Source: Hedera helix (lineage: Eukaryota; Streptophyta; Magnoliopsida; Apiales; Araliaceae). From it: 64,000 bases of DNA. The DNA lies in the NCBI GenBank assembly GCA_947179155.2, contig OX359266.1:43665039-43729038 (forward strand). The letters run 5' to 3'. The notes below the pieces were generated by a model. That model saw only the letters and a list, made by a program, of their open reading frames with translations, did not search any database and was not told the origin of the DNA. Each line of letters starts with the position of its first letter. The first letter of the stretch is position 1. The position numbers were made by a program, and so were the translations under genes. Below, in pieces: positions 33,321-45,043 of the stretch.

Positions 33321-33540
33321 CAGAGGATCTTTATTCTTTAAAACTCAGAAAATGCCATAGCACCCCAACTGATAAGGTAGTTCCTTCGTAGCAGTCATCT
33401 TACAACACTGAAGTGCAGTAAATCAATAGCATATAACAGAAATTAAAGAACAGTAGAGACTCCATTACAACAATATTAAATTAATACACCTTGCTAATTT
33501 CTTCGATAGTAAACAACCGATGAAATCTTGGAAGACACTT

Positions 33541-33936
33541 TCAATGACGAGCAGGTGGTGATGGAAGAGCTCCGGTTGGGACCTCAAAGCCGGGGTTAGT
33601 GACACCGGTATCATCACCACCGGGAATGTAGCTTGGAGTCCCAATGCTGCCGGTTCCACCACTAGGGATAGTGGGGATACTGAGTCCTTTTCCTCCATTT
33701 TTGCCGGTGATAGGATTGTAGGTGAAGGGGTTAAACCCCAGTTTATGATGGTGTTCCTTCTTTGGAACCAGGAAGCGCCCAATCCCCGGGACAAGCACGC
33801 TGCCATCGTGGTCGATAAATGATAAATTTGGCTTCAATTCGTCGGAGTTTTTTTTTGGGATGTCACGTCCTGCAAATGCGTTCCCAAGTAGGACATTGAG
33901 AATGACAAGAAAAGTAAGGATTGTTTTGTAAGCCAT
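33541..33936 (-). CDS. Putative cell-wall protein, secreted, 131 aa
   Basis: This is a single-exon gene. Residues 1-22 (MAYKTILTFLVILNVLLGNAFA) form a classical signal peptide with cleavage likely before GRDIP. The mature part has the block DGSVLVPGIGRFLVP (residues about 44-58), then a Gly/Pro/Ser/Thr-rich tail with repeated short motifs (SIPTIPSGGTGSIG, TPSYIPGG) and ends LPSPPARH. The GRDIP start, the HDGSVLxPGIGR block and the length match a small plant family annotated as putative cell-wall protein precursors (Arabidopsis At2g20870 type). The role is presumably structural or wall-associated; no enzyme motif is present. The neighbouring phosphatase gene lies upstream on the same strand, about 1.1 kb away. 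Confidence 0.85.
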   Translation of the reverse strand: MAYKTILTFLVILNVLLGNAFAGRDIPKKNSDELKPNLSFIDHDGSVLVPGIGRFLVPKKEHHHKLGFNPFTYNPITGKNGGKGLSIPTIPSGGTGSIGTPSYIPGGDDTGVTNPGFEVPTGALPSPPARH

Positions 33937-34016
33937 TGCTTGCTAAATTATTGAAAGAGAGAAAATATAGAGGGTGGTGGTTTAGTGATGGAGAAAGTAG
34001 GAACATGAGAGGTCTT

Positions 34017-34023
34017 CTTATAG
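34017..34023 (-). promoter_or_regulatory. TATA box of the cell-wall protein gene
   Basis: On the minus strand CTATAAG lies about 81-87 bases before the ATG. This would give a 5' UTR of about 50 bases. Confidence 0.55.
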
Positions 34024-34029
34024 TTCAAG

Positions 34030-35024
34030 TTTTTGAGGAGGTGGGTTGAAATTTTGGCGGTGAATTAAGAGATGATTTTTATTTTTTTAACGCTAAAAAT
34101 ATATGCTATAGATATTACAAATACTCGTATACACCAGCGGCTTGGACGGCCAATTAAATGTACTTGTCCTATCCCATAATTCCCTGACCATGTTGTATCT
34201 TTAAATCTCCTCCCACCGCATAATAAATGCTCCCTACGTCTAACCAAATAAAAGCATGCAACATTTTAAAATAAAAGTACAAAGAAAACTAGGGGTATGT
34301 CTGAAAAATTAATTTTTTTCTTAGGAATATATTTCTAATTTTAGAACCACGGGGCTAGTATTTATATCTTCTTGTTAAATCATTCAAGAATTAATTTTAT
34401 CAGAATCAATCCTATATGAGATTTCAAAAGTTAGGTTATAATCGATTACACTTATTATTGCTGCATTAGTATTTGCCCAATATCTATTTACATTTGGCTC
34501 CCCATAATTAATAAGTCAATATAATTTGATACCTGACATTAATCCCAACTTAATTTTGAATGCCTTGACAAATTTCTAAGCACAACTTTCATGCTGCACA
34601 TAGAAATCTCTTTTGCACCAAAACAATACTGCCTACTCTTGTAACCCCACCACAGTGCACAGTGGTCTTCAAGCTTGGCATTTCATGATAAATTATATCA
34701 AACCCTTCACGGTGGCATTTACATTTTGCCGGCCTCGTCTCTCAGTCATTCACCAAACAACTGCATTTTCCTCTTTAAGTTTAATAATATGATCAAAAAT
34801 TGTGTTACAAGCAGCAAAACAAATAGAAGATTTATGAAAAAAATATTTAAAAAATTAACAAATAAATGCCCCTTAAGAAATGAAAATAAGCGGTAGAGTT
34901 GAAGAAGTTATGTTTGATAACTACTAATTTTCAGCAGCTGCAGGAAAATGTTTCAAAATACATGGAAGATATTCAATTCCTTGAATTTGTACATGTTACA
35001 AGAAGGCTAAATTATATAACAAAA
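34030..35024. other. Intergenic between cell-wall protein and phosphatase genes
   Basis: AT-rich, without recognisable gene. It should contain the upstream region of the cell-wall gene and the 3' UTR of the phosphatase gene (the last 100-200 bases before 35024). Confidence 0.5.
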
Positions 35025-38000
35025 TTAAGGTTTTGGCCTTTCTTCAGAAAATCTGGGAAGTTGTACCAGTGAGTTGACTCGGGTGACACCTTCCAAGCCT
35101 GACCAGTTCTGATCTTCGAATACAACTGTTTCTCCATTTCCTTCTACCTCAACCACTACTGTTTTGTATGGATCGTTCTCTTCAGATGATCTGACAGTAT
35201 AATTTCTATGAAGTGAAGGCTCGGAATTCTGTCCATCATCTGATTCTCCTGCTGCATTACCAGAATGATTGCTCCAAAGGGTAGCTGAAGAAAAGTCTTG
35301 TTCATCATAATCAGATTCGGAATCCATTTTTCCATCCAAAAATAAGCAAACGACTGCACAGTCATCCATCTTGGATGTTGGATACTTGGATTTCCATTCA
35401 CGTGCAGCAGAGTCGACCAGGGTCCTTGCAGCAGACGACCGAGTTGGAGCTGATGACACTATCTCCACAACTTCTTCATTGTTTAGCACATCCCAAATCT
35501 GAAATAGTACATGGCATGAAAGCTGTTACGAAATTCAAAAGTAAAAACTGGATGATCCCCAGGATTATCAATCTCTTCAAACTGAGGATCTTTGGGAACT
35601 AAACATGAGACAGGATTGAAAAGAAAATTATTAAATTAACTCCAAACAATGATGCAGGCATGTATTTCCCACTGTTCAAGTGACAAGTTATTTCAATTCA
35701 TACAAATCTCACAATCTTTAATATGGAGGTAAGCAGAATTTGAAATGTAACAATAAACTTGACTGTTCATAATTTCCTATATATGTAAGTTGAGAAGAAC
35801 AGCATAAACCCTTCCCTGTGTCTTCTATAATCACCTTAATTTGGACAAAAATCAGTCTCTCAATATTGAGCATAGGATTATATCCGGTGTTCATGCACTG
35901 ATACAATTTTCTCAGTCTGATACAATTCTCAACTCTATTTGAATCCAAAGTTCTAAAATTGCTGGGCAGGAGGAGGAGGGAGGGCCACGCAGGCTGTCTA
36001 GGTGGGTCCTAGCAAGTATGCATGCAATTTTATTATCATTTTTCATATTTATAATAAAACTAAGATCTGAACTTCTGAATGTGGAATTTGTTTATAGATA
36101 TGCTTCATTTGGAAAATTATTTAGAATTTACTATATAGTTAATTAGACCCCTTACCTTGTAACTTTAAACAGAAGAGGGTCCAAAAATTTAGGTGGGGAA
36201 GGGGGAAGAGAGGGGGGGGGGGGGGGAGAGGAGAAACGCCTAGACTAGTTATAGAGAAGTTTTGCCAAAGCAGTTGTGGCTTCTGCTAACGGATTAAATG
36301 ATGTAAGCAATTGACAAGTTGGCGTAGTTTTGGCTCAACATCAGTCTGCTTTGTCAATAGTGCTTCCCACCATAATATTCCAATATCACACCATACGTAC
36401 TTTGATAAACACTGGACCTAGCACAATACTACTCCATTTTCCTAAAAATGAGTTCATTTTCTTTTGTCTAACTTTTTCATTTTCTTTTAAGGTTTGCATA
36501 AGACACACTTGTATCTAACTTTTCAATGATCTTTTTTCAATACTGAATTTATTATTGGAAAAAAATATTGAGAAAATTTATGCAAAAGTGTGTCATACTC
36601 AAACATTAATATTCGGGGGGGGGGGGGGGGGGGGGGGGAAATCAACAAAAATTATAGGACAGGAGATCACGTCTTACCAGAAGAAAATGAAAGTATACTA
36701 GAAAAGTTGGGATGCCAACACAAGTTGCCAACAGTACAAGGCATTTGCTTATGTACTATAGCACCAATAATCCTGAATTTCAGCAGTGTCTCAAATACGA
36801 GTGTAATATCCAGAGGCTAAAACTTACCCCATCTGAAGCAAGAACAATGAACTTATCTCTCTCAGTAAGAAGCCGGTGAGTGAATTCAGGAATAGAAATA
36901 ACTCCATAATCCTTCAAACAAAAATCCCCAAATGCCCGAGCCATTGCTAATCCAGGGGCATCATCAAACGGCAGCCAGACTCTTTGCACTTCGGGCTCAT
37001 CTTGCAATGAAAATACCCTACCTTTACATCGTTTAATTCTTTCGGCTTCCCCTATTAATAGAAGTGAAAGGAAAAATAAAAATAAAACATATTAGCACCA
37101 TTACATTAACATAGAAAGAGAACACCATAAATTCCTAATTAAGAGTAAGACATACTTGGCAGATCAGGCTTCAGATCAACAGTCAACTGAATTGCAACCA
37201 GAGAATCATTGCTGTCCTTGGATGCTAATATTGCTCGAGAATCCCCAATATACCCCATGAAAAGATCTGACCCCTTTAATTACAAAACATAAGGTAGATT
37301 TATTTGCAAAGCAAAATAAGATCAAAACAACACAGATGACTGACTCAGTGCTTCCTTTCATACCTGTTTTACTAAAGTCATAGCAGTGCTACCACTGCAA
37401 AAGCAATCCAAATTGGGGTGGGATTTCAGCTCTTTGTCCATGGCCTTGTACGATTTGAAAAATACTTCACTCCACAACAAATCCACTTTATCCTTTGTAG
37501 AGCCATCCTTCTCAGAATCTCCTCCATCTGATTTAAGATTACCATTGTAACAAGTAGTACTATGCCCACTCTTAGATTCATAAGAATCCAAGAAAGACAA
37601 CAGCTTCAGTGGCAACGTATCCCTTATTTTGCGAGCAACAAGATGGCCATGTGGACCATGGCCATCAAACACACCACAAAAAGTAACATCTTCAGCGATA
37701 AAATCCTACAGATATTCAAAGCGTTAAAAGATAAATCTCCAAGGAAAATCAATTATCACTTTGCATCGAAGGAATAGAAACTTACTTCCCACACAATCAT
37801 GGCATCCTGGTTTATACCCTTGCGACCCTGTTGAGTGAATATACAAGAAGTCCGGCTCTTTCCGTTTGTGAAAATCCGGTTAGGTATAGAGTATAAATGC
37901 TGCAATATATTGCTGTGATCAGAAAATGTTCTAGTTCTTCTCTGCCCACACATTGAGATCCCCAAACAAGATTTAGTAACGGTCTCTCCATTGCTCCTGC

Positions 38001-38043
38001 TACTACAACCTCTTTGTCTACTTGTTGAGACAAAACACCCCAT
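35025..38043 (-). CDS. Protein phosphatase 2C (clade E type), five exons, 471 aa
   Basis: Ser/Thr phosphatase of the metal-dependent PPM family. Exons (minus strand) are 38043-37786, 37705-37364, 37273-37156, 37051-36828 and 35498-35025. All introns have GT-AG borders and the phases join without gaps (1416 nt). The N-terminus MGCFVS carries Gly2 and Cys3, the usual myristoylation and palmitoylation residues, so a plasma-membrane location is likely. Catalytic landmarks are GRKGINQDAMIVWE (residues about 73-86, with a metal-binding Asp), FCGVFDGHGPHGH (metal Asp), SGSTA, GYIGDSRA, DLKPDLPREAERI, PGLAMARAFGDFCLKDYG, LASDGIWDVL and a terminal MDDCAVVCLFLD (metal Asp). The tail after residue about 370 is Ser/Asp/Glu-rich and non-catalytic. 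The order and spacing match plant clade E PP2Cs (PP2C33/PP2C74-like), and the family length is usually 420-500 aa. No damaging change is seen. Confidence 0.93.
36212..36226. repeat. Poly-G run (15) in phosphatase intron 4
   Basis: Lies in intron 4 (35499-36827) of the PP2C gene, where it is C-rich in the transcript. It is preceded by ggtggggaagggggaagaga, so the whole stretch is purine-rich. Confidence 0.9.
36615..36638. repeat. Poly-G run (24) in phosphatase intron 4
   Basis: An uninterrupted run about 190 bases from the donor of intron 4, C-rich in the transcript. Confidence 0.9.
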
Positions 38044-38180
38044 TTTCTCAGATTAAAAACTAACCATTTCTATAAAATCAGGGAGAAAGGTTCCTCCTCT
38101 TGCTACACAGTTCTAACAATAATTTCCAGATAAGGTCGTCCAGTCAACCAAGCAAAAGATTGTTGAAACACCAAAGGGTC

Positions 38181-39470
38181 CTATGCAGCAAACCAGGTTC
38201 TATACCACGCGGGACCAGAAACTGTCTGTATATATAGTCAAATGTCATTGCCACTGAAGACGACGTGAATCATATCCAACCCAGCTAAAGTAAAAGATAA
38301 AATTGTAATCAATTCAATAGTTAATTGTGTAATCCATTAAAAAAGCTCAAATTGCCACATGATGGCAACACAACAGATAACTCAAAACGTAGTCAAAGAG
38401 ATGTTGCATGTGAACAAGGAATATGAAAATACACAACATTGTCTTAATCATTTGTCCTTCAGGGGAATCTCATTTGTATAAATCAACTGGGAAATTTTCT
38501 GCCTATATATCTACAAACTACTAGTATCAAATTGTAGCTAAGACATAAGACTACGGAACCTGGGAATCACAATCCAAGAAAATGCCAGAAAACAATACGC
38601 AAAACGAGAAACTCCTTCAGTTATGAAAACATATCAGATTACCCAAGTAACCCAATACAATATAAATTTTCCATTCAATTTTTTTATATCTTTTACAATT
38701 GACTATCCACCAAATAGCTAACGATATTTTTCCATAAACACCACAGCCAAAGTTAAATTTTCTCTCTATCTCTAACTCTTCACAAAAATAGATGGCCATA
38801 TAACTAAAATATTCAGAGGACAAAGAGAGTGAACAGACCTACAAAAATATAGACATAGTAACCCCAAAAAACCAACACCTACTCAAAAAATTTCAAAGAG
38901 AAACAATTTCTTAAATAAAGGTAAGAACAGTGAAATCAGATAGTAGTAAGCACTAAGCATCCTATGTTTGGTTGCTGAGGAAATGAAACAAGATTTTTTT
39001 ATAAAGGTACAGGTAATATGGAATCCAAGAAAGCACAATGCTACAATGAAGTGAGAGCAACACATTTCCACATTAATTAAATTTTATCAACAAACAAACA
39101 GGGAACTAAGCAGATCTTGGCATTAACGAAAAACAAAAACAAAAAAATCAAACAAAAAAATGTTGCAACAAATACAAGTAAATCCTTGGTTTTAGCAACA
39201 AATCCCTTGAGAAAGTTGGAGTCTTGGATTTCAAAAATTCAAAATTAGGAGTGGGTTTTGAGGAAATCAAGAGACCCAATCAACAATGAAAAAGTAGTGA
39301 AGAAACAAGTGGTGTTGCATGATTACCTTTCGATTTCTTTGGCAAAATTCTAGCTTATTGAGTTCAGTTAAACCAACAGGAAGCAGATAGAGAGAAATGA
39401 AGATGGAGCATAAGTTGAAAAACTAAGTGGGAAGGAGCAAGGGCAAATCTACGAAGCTAGCAGGCATAAG
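38181..39470 (-). other. Probable 5' UTR intron and leader exon of the phosphatase gene
   Basis: A good acceptor on the minus strand (tttgctgcatag, AG at 38182-38181) and a donor (aaag|gtaatc, exon ending at 39327) would define a 5' UTR intron of 1146 bases and a leader exon upstream of 39327, with a coding-exon leader at 38180-38044. No ORF is found in between. 5' UTR introns are common in this gene group. The transcription start is not resolved. Confidence 0.45.
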
Positions 39471-39479
39471 GCATAATTC

Positions 39480-41159
39480 AAGAAGTTCGTGGAAATAATT
39501 AATGAACGCTAGACAAGAATTGAATTCTTACTCAAATCAAGGGGTGAGCCATAACTTAAATCCAAGCTATCCCAAACAATAGTGAGAGTATTTTGTAGAC
39601 AAAAATTTAGTTTTATTGTAAAAATTATAAATTATTTAAAAATATAACCATTAATTATAAATTTTATTATATTAAGAATTAAATAAAGTATATCAATTTT
39701 AAATTTAATAATATCTTAAAATAATTTTGAAAATTCAAATTTTATACTATAGTTTTTTAAAAATAAAAATAAAATATTATTTTTTAAATTTTAAACTCAA
39801 GACTTTTTAGTTCTTATTACAGAGTCAGTCCAACCAATGCTGGAATATTCCCTCTAATGTATGGATAAATCTACATACATAACATTTAAACACAACACCA
39901 ATCACTAAATTCATCTTAAAGATTAAAAAGTAGGGCATAACACGAATTTTAATACCATATCCTATTTTTTAATTATTAAGATGAATGTAGTGTTTGATGT
40001 TATGTTTAATGTTGTGTACTTATACTTATTCTTAATGTATACCAATATTTCAAGCACACACTGTATGCGCACAATTAAAATAGAGAATTGATATTTTCAC
40101 AAGAAAATCGTCGCTATAAATCTATTATACCAACGTTTTTAATTGTCACTGTATGAGTATACCGACGATTTTTTTGTGGAAATATCAAATTCTCTTGTGA
40201 AAATATCAATTCTCTTAAAATATATTGAAAAGAAATTGAGGGTGGATGAAAAGAAATTGAAAATAATTTTTTTTAAGAAAAGATTATATGTGACAGTCTT
40301 AAGAAGGTTGTTATTTTTATTACTCTCCTTTAATAAAATAAATATGTTTGTTACCACAAAATGCACATGAAAAATGTTTTCAGCACTGAAATTCCTCTCT
40401 TCAAACATACTACTGCTACCACTACAACACATGCAGAGTTGGGAGAATTTGGAGGTTTGTATATAAAACTCTTTCCAGTAGGTGCATCCTACTTTAAAAT
40501 TAGCTCAATTTCTTTCTACAATTAGTAAAGTGGACAAACAGTCGTTTCCACTAAAACCGTGCGTTCACCGTTACATTTTTTTTAATCATTTTTTTTTTAA
40601 TTTGGGGTATAACTAGACACTCGTAATATTAATTTAATTTGAATAAATCTATTGACACATTTAGGAAATTGATATTTTCCTAGGAATTTTTGATATTTTT
40701 AAATAAAAAGTGTCGTTATAGGTATTTAACGACGATTTCGACCGTCGCAATAGGCTCATAGCGACAGCTTACATTTGAAAATATAAATTTTTTTTTATGA
40801 AAATATCGCTTCCCTATATTTATTTTATACTATTCTTTCCGAAACACAAGTTCAAATATCGTTAAATAAATAAAATTAACATATGGGTCTTTTTCCTCCA
40901 ATGTTCATTTTTTAATTTTATTCATCTAATAACATTTAAATTTACGTTTCGAAAAGGAGGATTCCTTTAATTTTACTCTCATCTTTCGCTGCATTTCTTC
41001 ATCGTTTCTCACCATAATTGGCCTCAGACTGACAGTCAATCAAAAAATTGTTAGTCTAGGATTCCATTGCACTTTCTTTGGTCGGGGTTTATTGTACGAG
41101 TATTGAAGCTTAATCTAATTGAAGATATCTTCCGTTAGTTCTAATTTTAATTAGCAGTG
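39480..41159. other. Intergenic AT-rich sequence with small inverted-repeat elements
   Basis: No gene is seen. Two related small elements with gtcgc/gcgac motifs lie at 40090-40186 and about 40665-40812. Confidence 0.5.
40090..40186. mobile_element. 97-bp fold-back element with gtcgc motif
   Basis: The left arm gatattttcacaagaaaatc then gtcgctata pairs with the right arm (reverse complement gatatttccacaaaaaaatc then gtcggtata). About 29-bp arms enclose a loop of about 40 bases. A diverged relative at about 40665-40812 contains atttaacgacgatttcgacc and gtcgcaataggctcatagcg. CACTA-derived MITEs often carry this 'caagaaaatcgtcgc' end. Confidence 0.65.
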
Positions 41160-41263
41160 TTCTTAGATTCGGATCGATTATTAAATTAAAAAAAATATCG
41201 ATTGAATGGGTCACTGATTCAATCAGTAGTCAGATCGTTATTGAACCGATGACGTCATTAATA
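41160..41263 (-). repeat. Truncated family A repeat
   Basis: Matches the edge of the 344-600 and 18150-18480 copies (cagatcgttattgaaccgat then gacgtcattaatat). It breaks off exactly where the LTR-like sequence at 41264 starts, so the LTR element appears to have inserted into it. Confidence 0.5.
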
Positions 41264-42699
41264 TGTAAGACCCCGAATTTTATGAATATTAAAATTTAAT
41301 TTTTCTTCATATATATTTTTTCATGAAACAGTAAGTGGTTAAATTGACGAAATTGAAAGTTAAGGATGTTATGTGCAAATTTTATTTTGTCGGACAATAT
41401 TCGCTTTGTCGGGGAATATTCGTTTTGTCGGGGAATATTCGTGTCGTACAACGGCGCCGAAATAACAAATTATTGGTGGACCCCACAACGGAATATTTGT
41501 CGGATATAGAAAACGACAGAAGTAACTTTTTTAATAAAAATAGTCAACGGTGCTAACTGTTAAAATACCGGTGATAAAAGAATAGTAGCATACGGTAATT
41601 TATGGTATTTCAGTGTAGCACACGGTATTATACAGTAGCACACGGTATTGCACAGTGTCTCATATTATTGGTCTGATAATTGACATCGTAACTGTTGCGC
41701 ATCATTTCATCAATAATTATCACTGCATAATATTTTATGTTATCAATTCAATAATTGTTGCTACACAGTATTTTGCATTATTGTTACTACACGACATGTT
41801 GCATTATTAAACCAATAATTGCCACAATAACAAATGCATAGTAATTCATATTATTGATCTGATAATCGACACAGTAGTCGTTGTATTATTTTGAATTATT
41901 GTTATCACTGTGGTAGAATTATTTTAGTTGTCATATTACTAATTGGTATTTTTGTTTTATTAAGAAAAAAAAATATATTATTAGTTTTCAAAAATTACTA
42001 TTCACTCTCGGAGTTTACTATACATTCCCGGAAAAGTTACTATTCACTGACGGAAGGTACTGTTCATCTCTGGAAAGACACTGTTCATCTGCCGACAGAA
42101 GTTACTGTTCATTACTGCTCACTTTTTGAAAATTTTAAAGTTACTGTGCAAGTATTGAAAAAATTTTAAAAACGTTTGCGCAGCCTCTGCTGAATTTTTT
42201 TTCTGATCACCTACCACGCATAGTAACTTCTTTTCTCCTATAAATAACTTGTTCAGCTGAATAGAAAAATCACACCTAAAACATAAAATTTTTCTATAAG
42301 AATTTTATGAGTTTTCTCTGAGAATAGTAAGGTTATTTTGAGAGTTTGAAAGCCAAAAGGAGTGCAGAAAATTTTCAAGTAAGTCTTTTATTAAAGAGTA
42401 GTAATTTCATAAATTCCTATTTTTCACGGTATTCATAAATCTTCCTTTAGAAGACTCTTCTTTAAGAAGATTCATTTTTAAAAGCTTTCTTTGGAAGATT
42501 TATTTTGAAATATTATTTTAAAAACTATTTTAAAGTTGTTATATTATACTACAAAAATTATGTTAAATATATATAATTTTGATAGTTCATAATATATGAA
42601 TTATCATACACCTTGAAATTTATATGTGGTAATTACTAATTTTATTAAAAATATATAGGTTGATCAACCTCATTTAAATCAATATTCAGTCACGTGTTA

Positions 42700-42898
42700 A
42701 GGTAAGAAATATTATTTTTTTCACACTCTTAAATTTATTATGGTAAGGGATGTCATTTTCTTTCATACTCTTAAACTTACTACTGTAAGGAATATTATCT
42801 TTTTTCATATTCTAACTTACTACGGTAAGGAATATTATTTTTTTCACACTCTTAAATTTATTATGGTAAGGGATGTCATTTTCTTTCATACTCTTAAA
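42700..42898. repeat. Direct duplication inside the truncated LTR
   Basis: aatattatttttttcacact, cttaaatttattatggtaag and ggatgtcattttctttcat occur in the same order at 42700-42775 and 42823-42898 with almost no change. Confidence 0.85.
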
Positions 42899-43320
42899 TC
42901 AAAACTTATTATGGAACTATTGCTTCTATAATTCCTGAAAATATTATATGTTCCATAATAGTTGAACTTCATTATTTCAACTGAACCTTCCTATTTTCTG
43001 AACCTTTCTATTGAACTGTAACCGTTATTCTGAACTGTGGATCTTGAATATCATTTTTAAATTTCACTCCACATCATGTTGACAATTTGGACATTGTTTG
43101 AATCTGCACAAAGTAAACTTCCGATACTTATTGTTTATCTTGTTTCTTCTGTTCATCATTCGTATCACTGTTATTTGTATTAACCATCAAGAATCAAGCT
43201 GTTGTGAATATCTGTGGCCGGGGACACAGATGTGATATAATTGTTGAACAAATGATAGGTTAAAGGCGATATACTAGGTTAAAGACGATACATCTGTTCG
43301 GTGTCTTTTATGGCACGTGG

Positions 43321-43640
43321 TGAATGTTCTCTTTGGCCCGTAGTGCAAAGATGAACTGTTGATTGGTATGATTATGACCAAAGGCTGAATCTGGTATAAT
43401 CATGACCGTTGGTATTATATTGAAAGTTCTCTTTGGCCCGTAGTGCATAGATGAACTGTTGTTTGCTATGATTATGACCAAAGGCTGAATCTGGTATAAT
43501 CATGACCGCTGTTGCTTTATTGAATATCTTTGGCCCGTAGTGCAAAGATGAACTGTTGATTTGCATGATTATGACCAGGAACTGTGAATTTTTATTATCA
43601 TGACTAATTTTTATTATCATGACTAAAAGTTGATGACCAG
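43321..43640. repeat. Three-copy tandem repeat, about 110-bp unit
   Basis: Each unit contains tttggcccgtagtgcaaaga, tgaactgttg, catgattatgaccaaaggct and tggtataatcatgaccg. Copies start near 43331, 43430 and 43529, the last being partial. Confidence 0.85.
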
Positions 43641-43651
43641 GAACTGTGAAT

Positions 43652-45043
43652 TCTTATTATAAGATGTCTTCTATCACTTCTTTGATATCTTTTTTTTCCA
43701 GATATTTATTCCTTGCCTCTGGATTTTCTCCAATTTCATTGATTCATTCCTCAAAAGCGTCTACTATTAGACTCATTAATCGTCTGTAAGGAATTATGAT
43801 CTAATTTCTTAACTTTCTTCCCTATTGTCTAGAGCATTCTTTCTTTAGAACTTTCTCTTGACATTAACGTTTGCATAATACGGTAGTATTATTACCTTTC
43901 TAAAGATTTTAGGCATATACTTTTAATGCCAACACATAATCCATCACTTAATATTTGTTAACATATCCTTCCTGGGTACGTAGTACCCCATCACTTATAC
44001 AGCTACACACTTTTAAGCATTCTTTTGCTTACTAACCTTACACACAATTATCAGTCACCTATCTTCAGATCGTTTGATAGCCTAACCGCTATATCTCGAT
44101 CTTCACATTCAACCCCCATTCTTCAAACTTTCATCTTATCGTCACTTTGTCTTTCTATCATCCAATTGCATATTTAATAAACATCTTAATATGCATCACA
44201 TTAGTACTTAGTACTATACTTGTTCTCAGCACCATGCTAATTACATAACATATCCCGCTTCTTAACTCCAAAATTGGGATTTTCAAAATTTTATAACTTC
44301 TTTCATCATTCTCATTGATCAAATTCAACTTACAGATTAGAAAATCATCCGATTTTTAATCTTCTAAAATAACTTCCGAAAAGTAATTCTTCAAACATAT
44401 TTCCCAAAGTCAAACTCCCAAAGATATATACTTTCAAAGTTAGACTCCTCAACATACACTATTATCATTCTTATGTAATTATTTATCACGCTTATCTCTT
44501 TCTACCATCATTCTACTTTTCCTCAATCACTTCATCATTATCTGCTTTTATGATTGACTCCAAAAATCTGTTCATTCTTCTATGATTCATTTAACTCTTT
44601 CACAACTTATGTGTTTAACCCATCATTTCATCTCTATTTACTCTGATTATCTTTATTACCACCGATCCATATAGATCAATCTTCTCAAGATATCCTCAAT
44701 GTCCTCGAATCATTTCTTAACATTATTTTCTTCTATTTTACCTTAGCCACATTTACATCTGATCACTTCTTCTTATCCATTCTCCATAGATTAAGTATCT
44801 CTCAATCCTTACTCTCTTTTCTTCATCATTGCTTAACTCTAACTTTCAGATCATCTTCTGAATCCTCATACTCTTCCGATCTAGTAACAGATCTTTTCTT
44901 AATTACACTTAACTTTTCTTACTTGATGAATCTCCACAATTCATCTCCTAAACTCTTTATGAGTTTCCTTGTCTTCTCTACGGTCATAATCCTAAGGTTT
45001 TCCCCCCACCTAAGGTTTATAACCTACAGCTCTGATACCAACC
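43652..45043 (-). mobile_element. Primer site and leader of the minus-strand gypsy element, second (outer) copy, truncated
   Basis: This 1392-bp segment is a near-perfect copy of 52514-53905. On the minus strand it starts with GG(T)TGGTATCAGAGC directly after the LTR end, i.e. a tRNA-iMet primer-binding site, and runs as untranslated leader. It lies outside the 3' LTR of the gag-bearing element, where host DNA should be. This indicates a second element in tandem, broken off at 43652. Confidence 0.85.
45028..45041 (-). other. Primer-binding site (tRNA-iMet), outer copy
   Basis: On the minus strand TTGGTATCAGAGC follows the LTR end ...GTCACA by two to three bases. It is complementary to the 3' end of initiator tRNA-Met. 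Confidence 0.85.

Larger units (their letters stand above)
26102..33540. other. Probable long 3' UTR intron region of the small gene, then intergenic
   Basis: No coding exon is recognised. Good borders suggest 3' UTR introns of the 25928 gene: donor at 26110, an exon-like segment at 26768-26825 (atctgtag before, gtaatc after), and an acceptor tctttccctgcag-like at 30524-30536 followed by less AT-rich sequence to about 30650. Repeats inside are listed separately. From about 30800 to 33540 it is intergenic and AT-rich. Confidence 0.4.
41264..43651 (+). mobile_element. Truncated plus-strand LTR of another gypsy-type family
   Basis: It begins tgtaagaccccgaattttat, a typical gypsy LTR start. It has a TATA motif (ctataaataact, about 42239-42250) with downstream leader-like sequence, and tandem repeats near the right end (43321-43640). 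It ends abruptly at 43651, where the leader of the minus-strand element begins. No PBS, ORF or second LTR of this family is visible, so it is a fragment. Repeats inside include ttgtcggggaatattcg (about 41397-41441) and a duplicated block (42700-42775 and 42823-42898). Confidence 0.6.

Noticed and set aside
33465..33806. 113-codon minus-strand ORF overlapping the cell-wall protein
   Set aside because: Out-of-frame shadow; the 131-aa frame has a signal peptide and family blocks.
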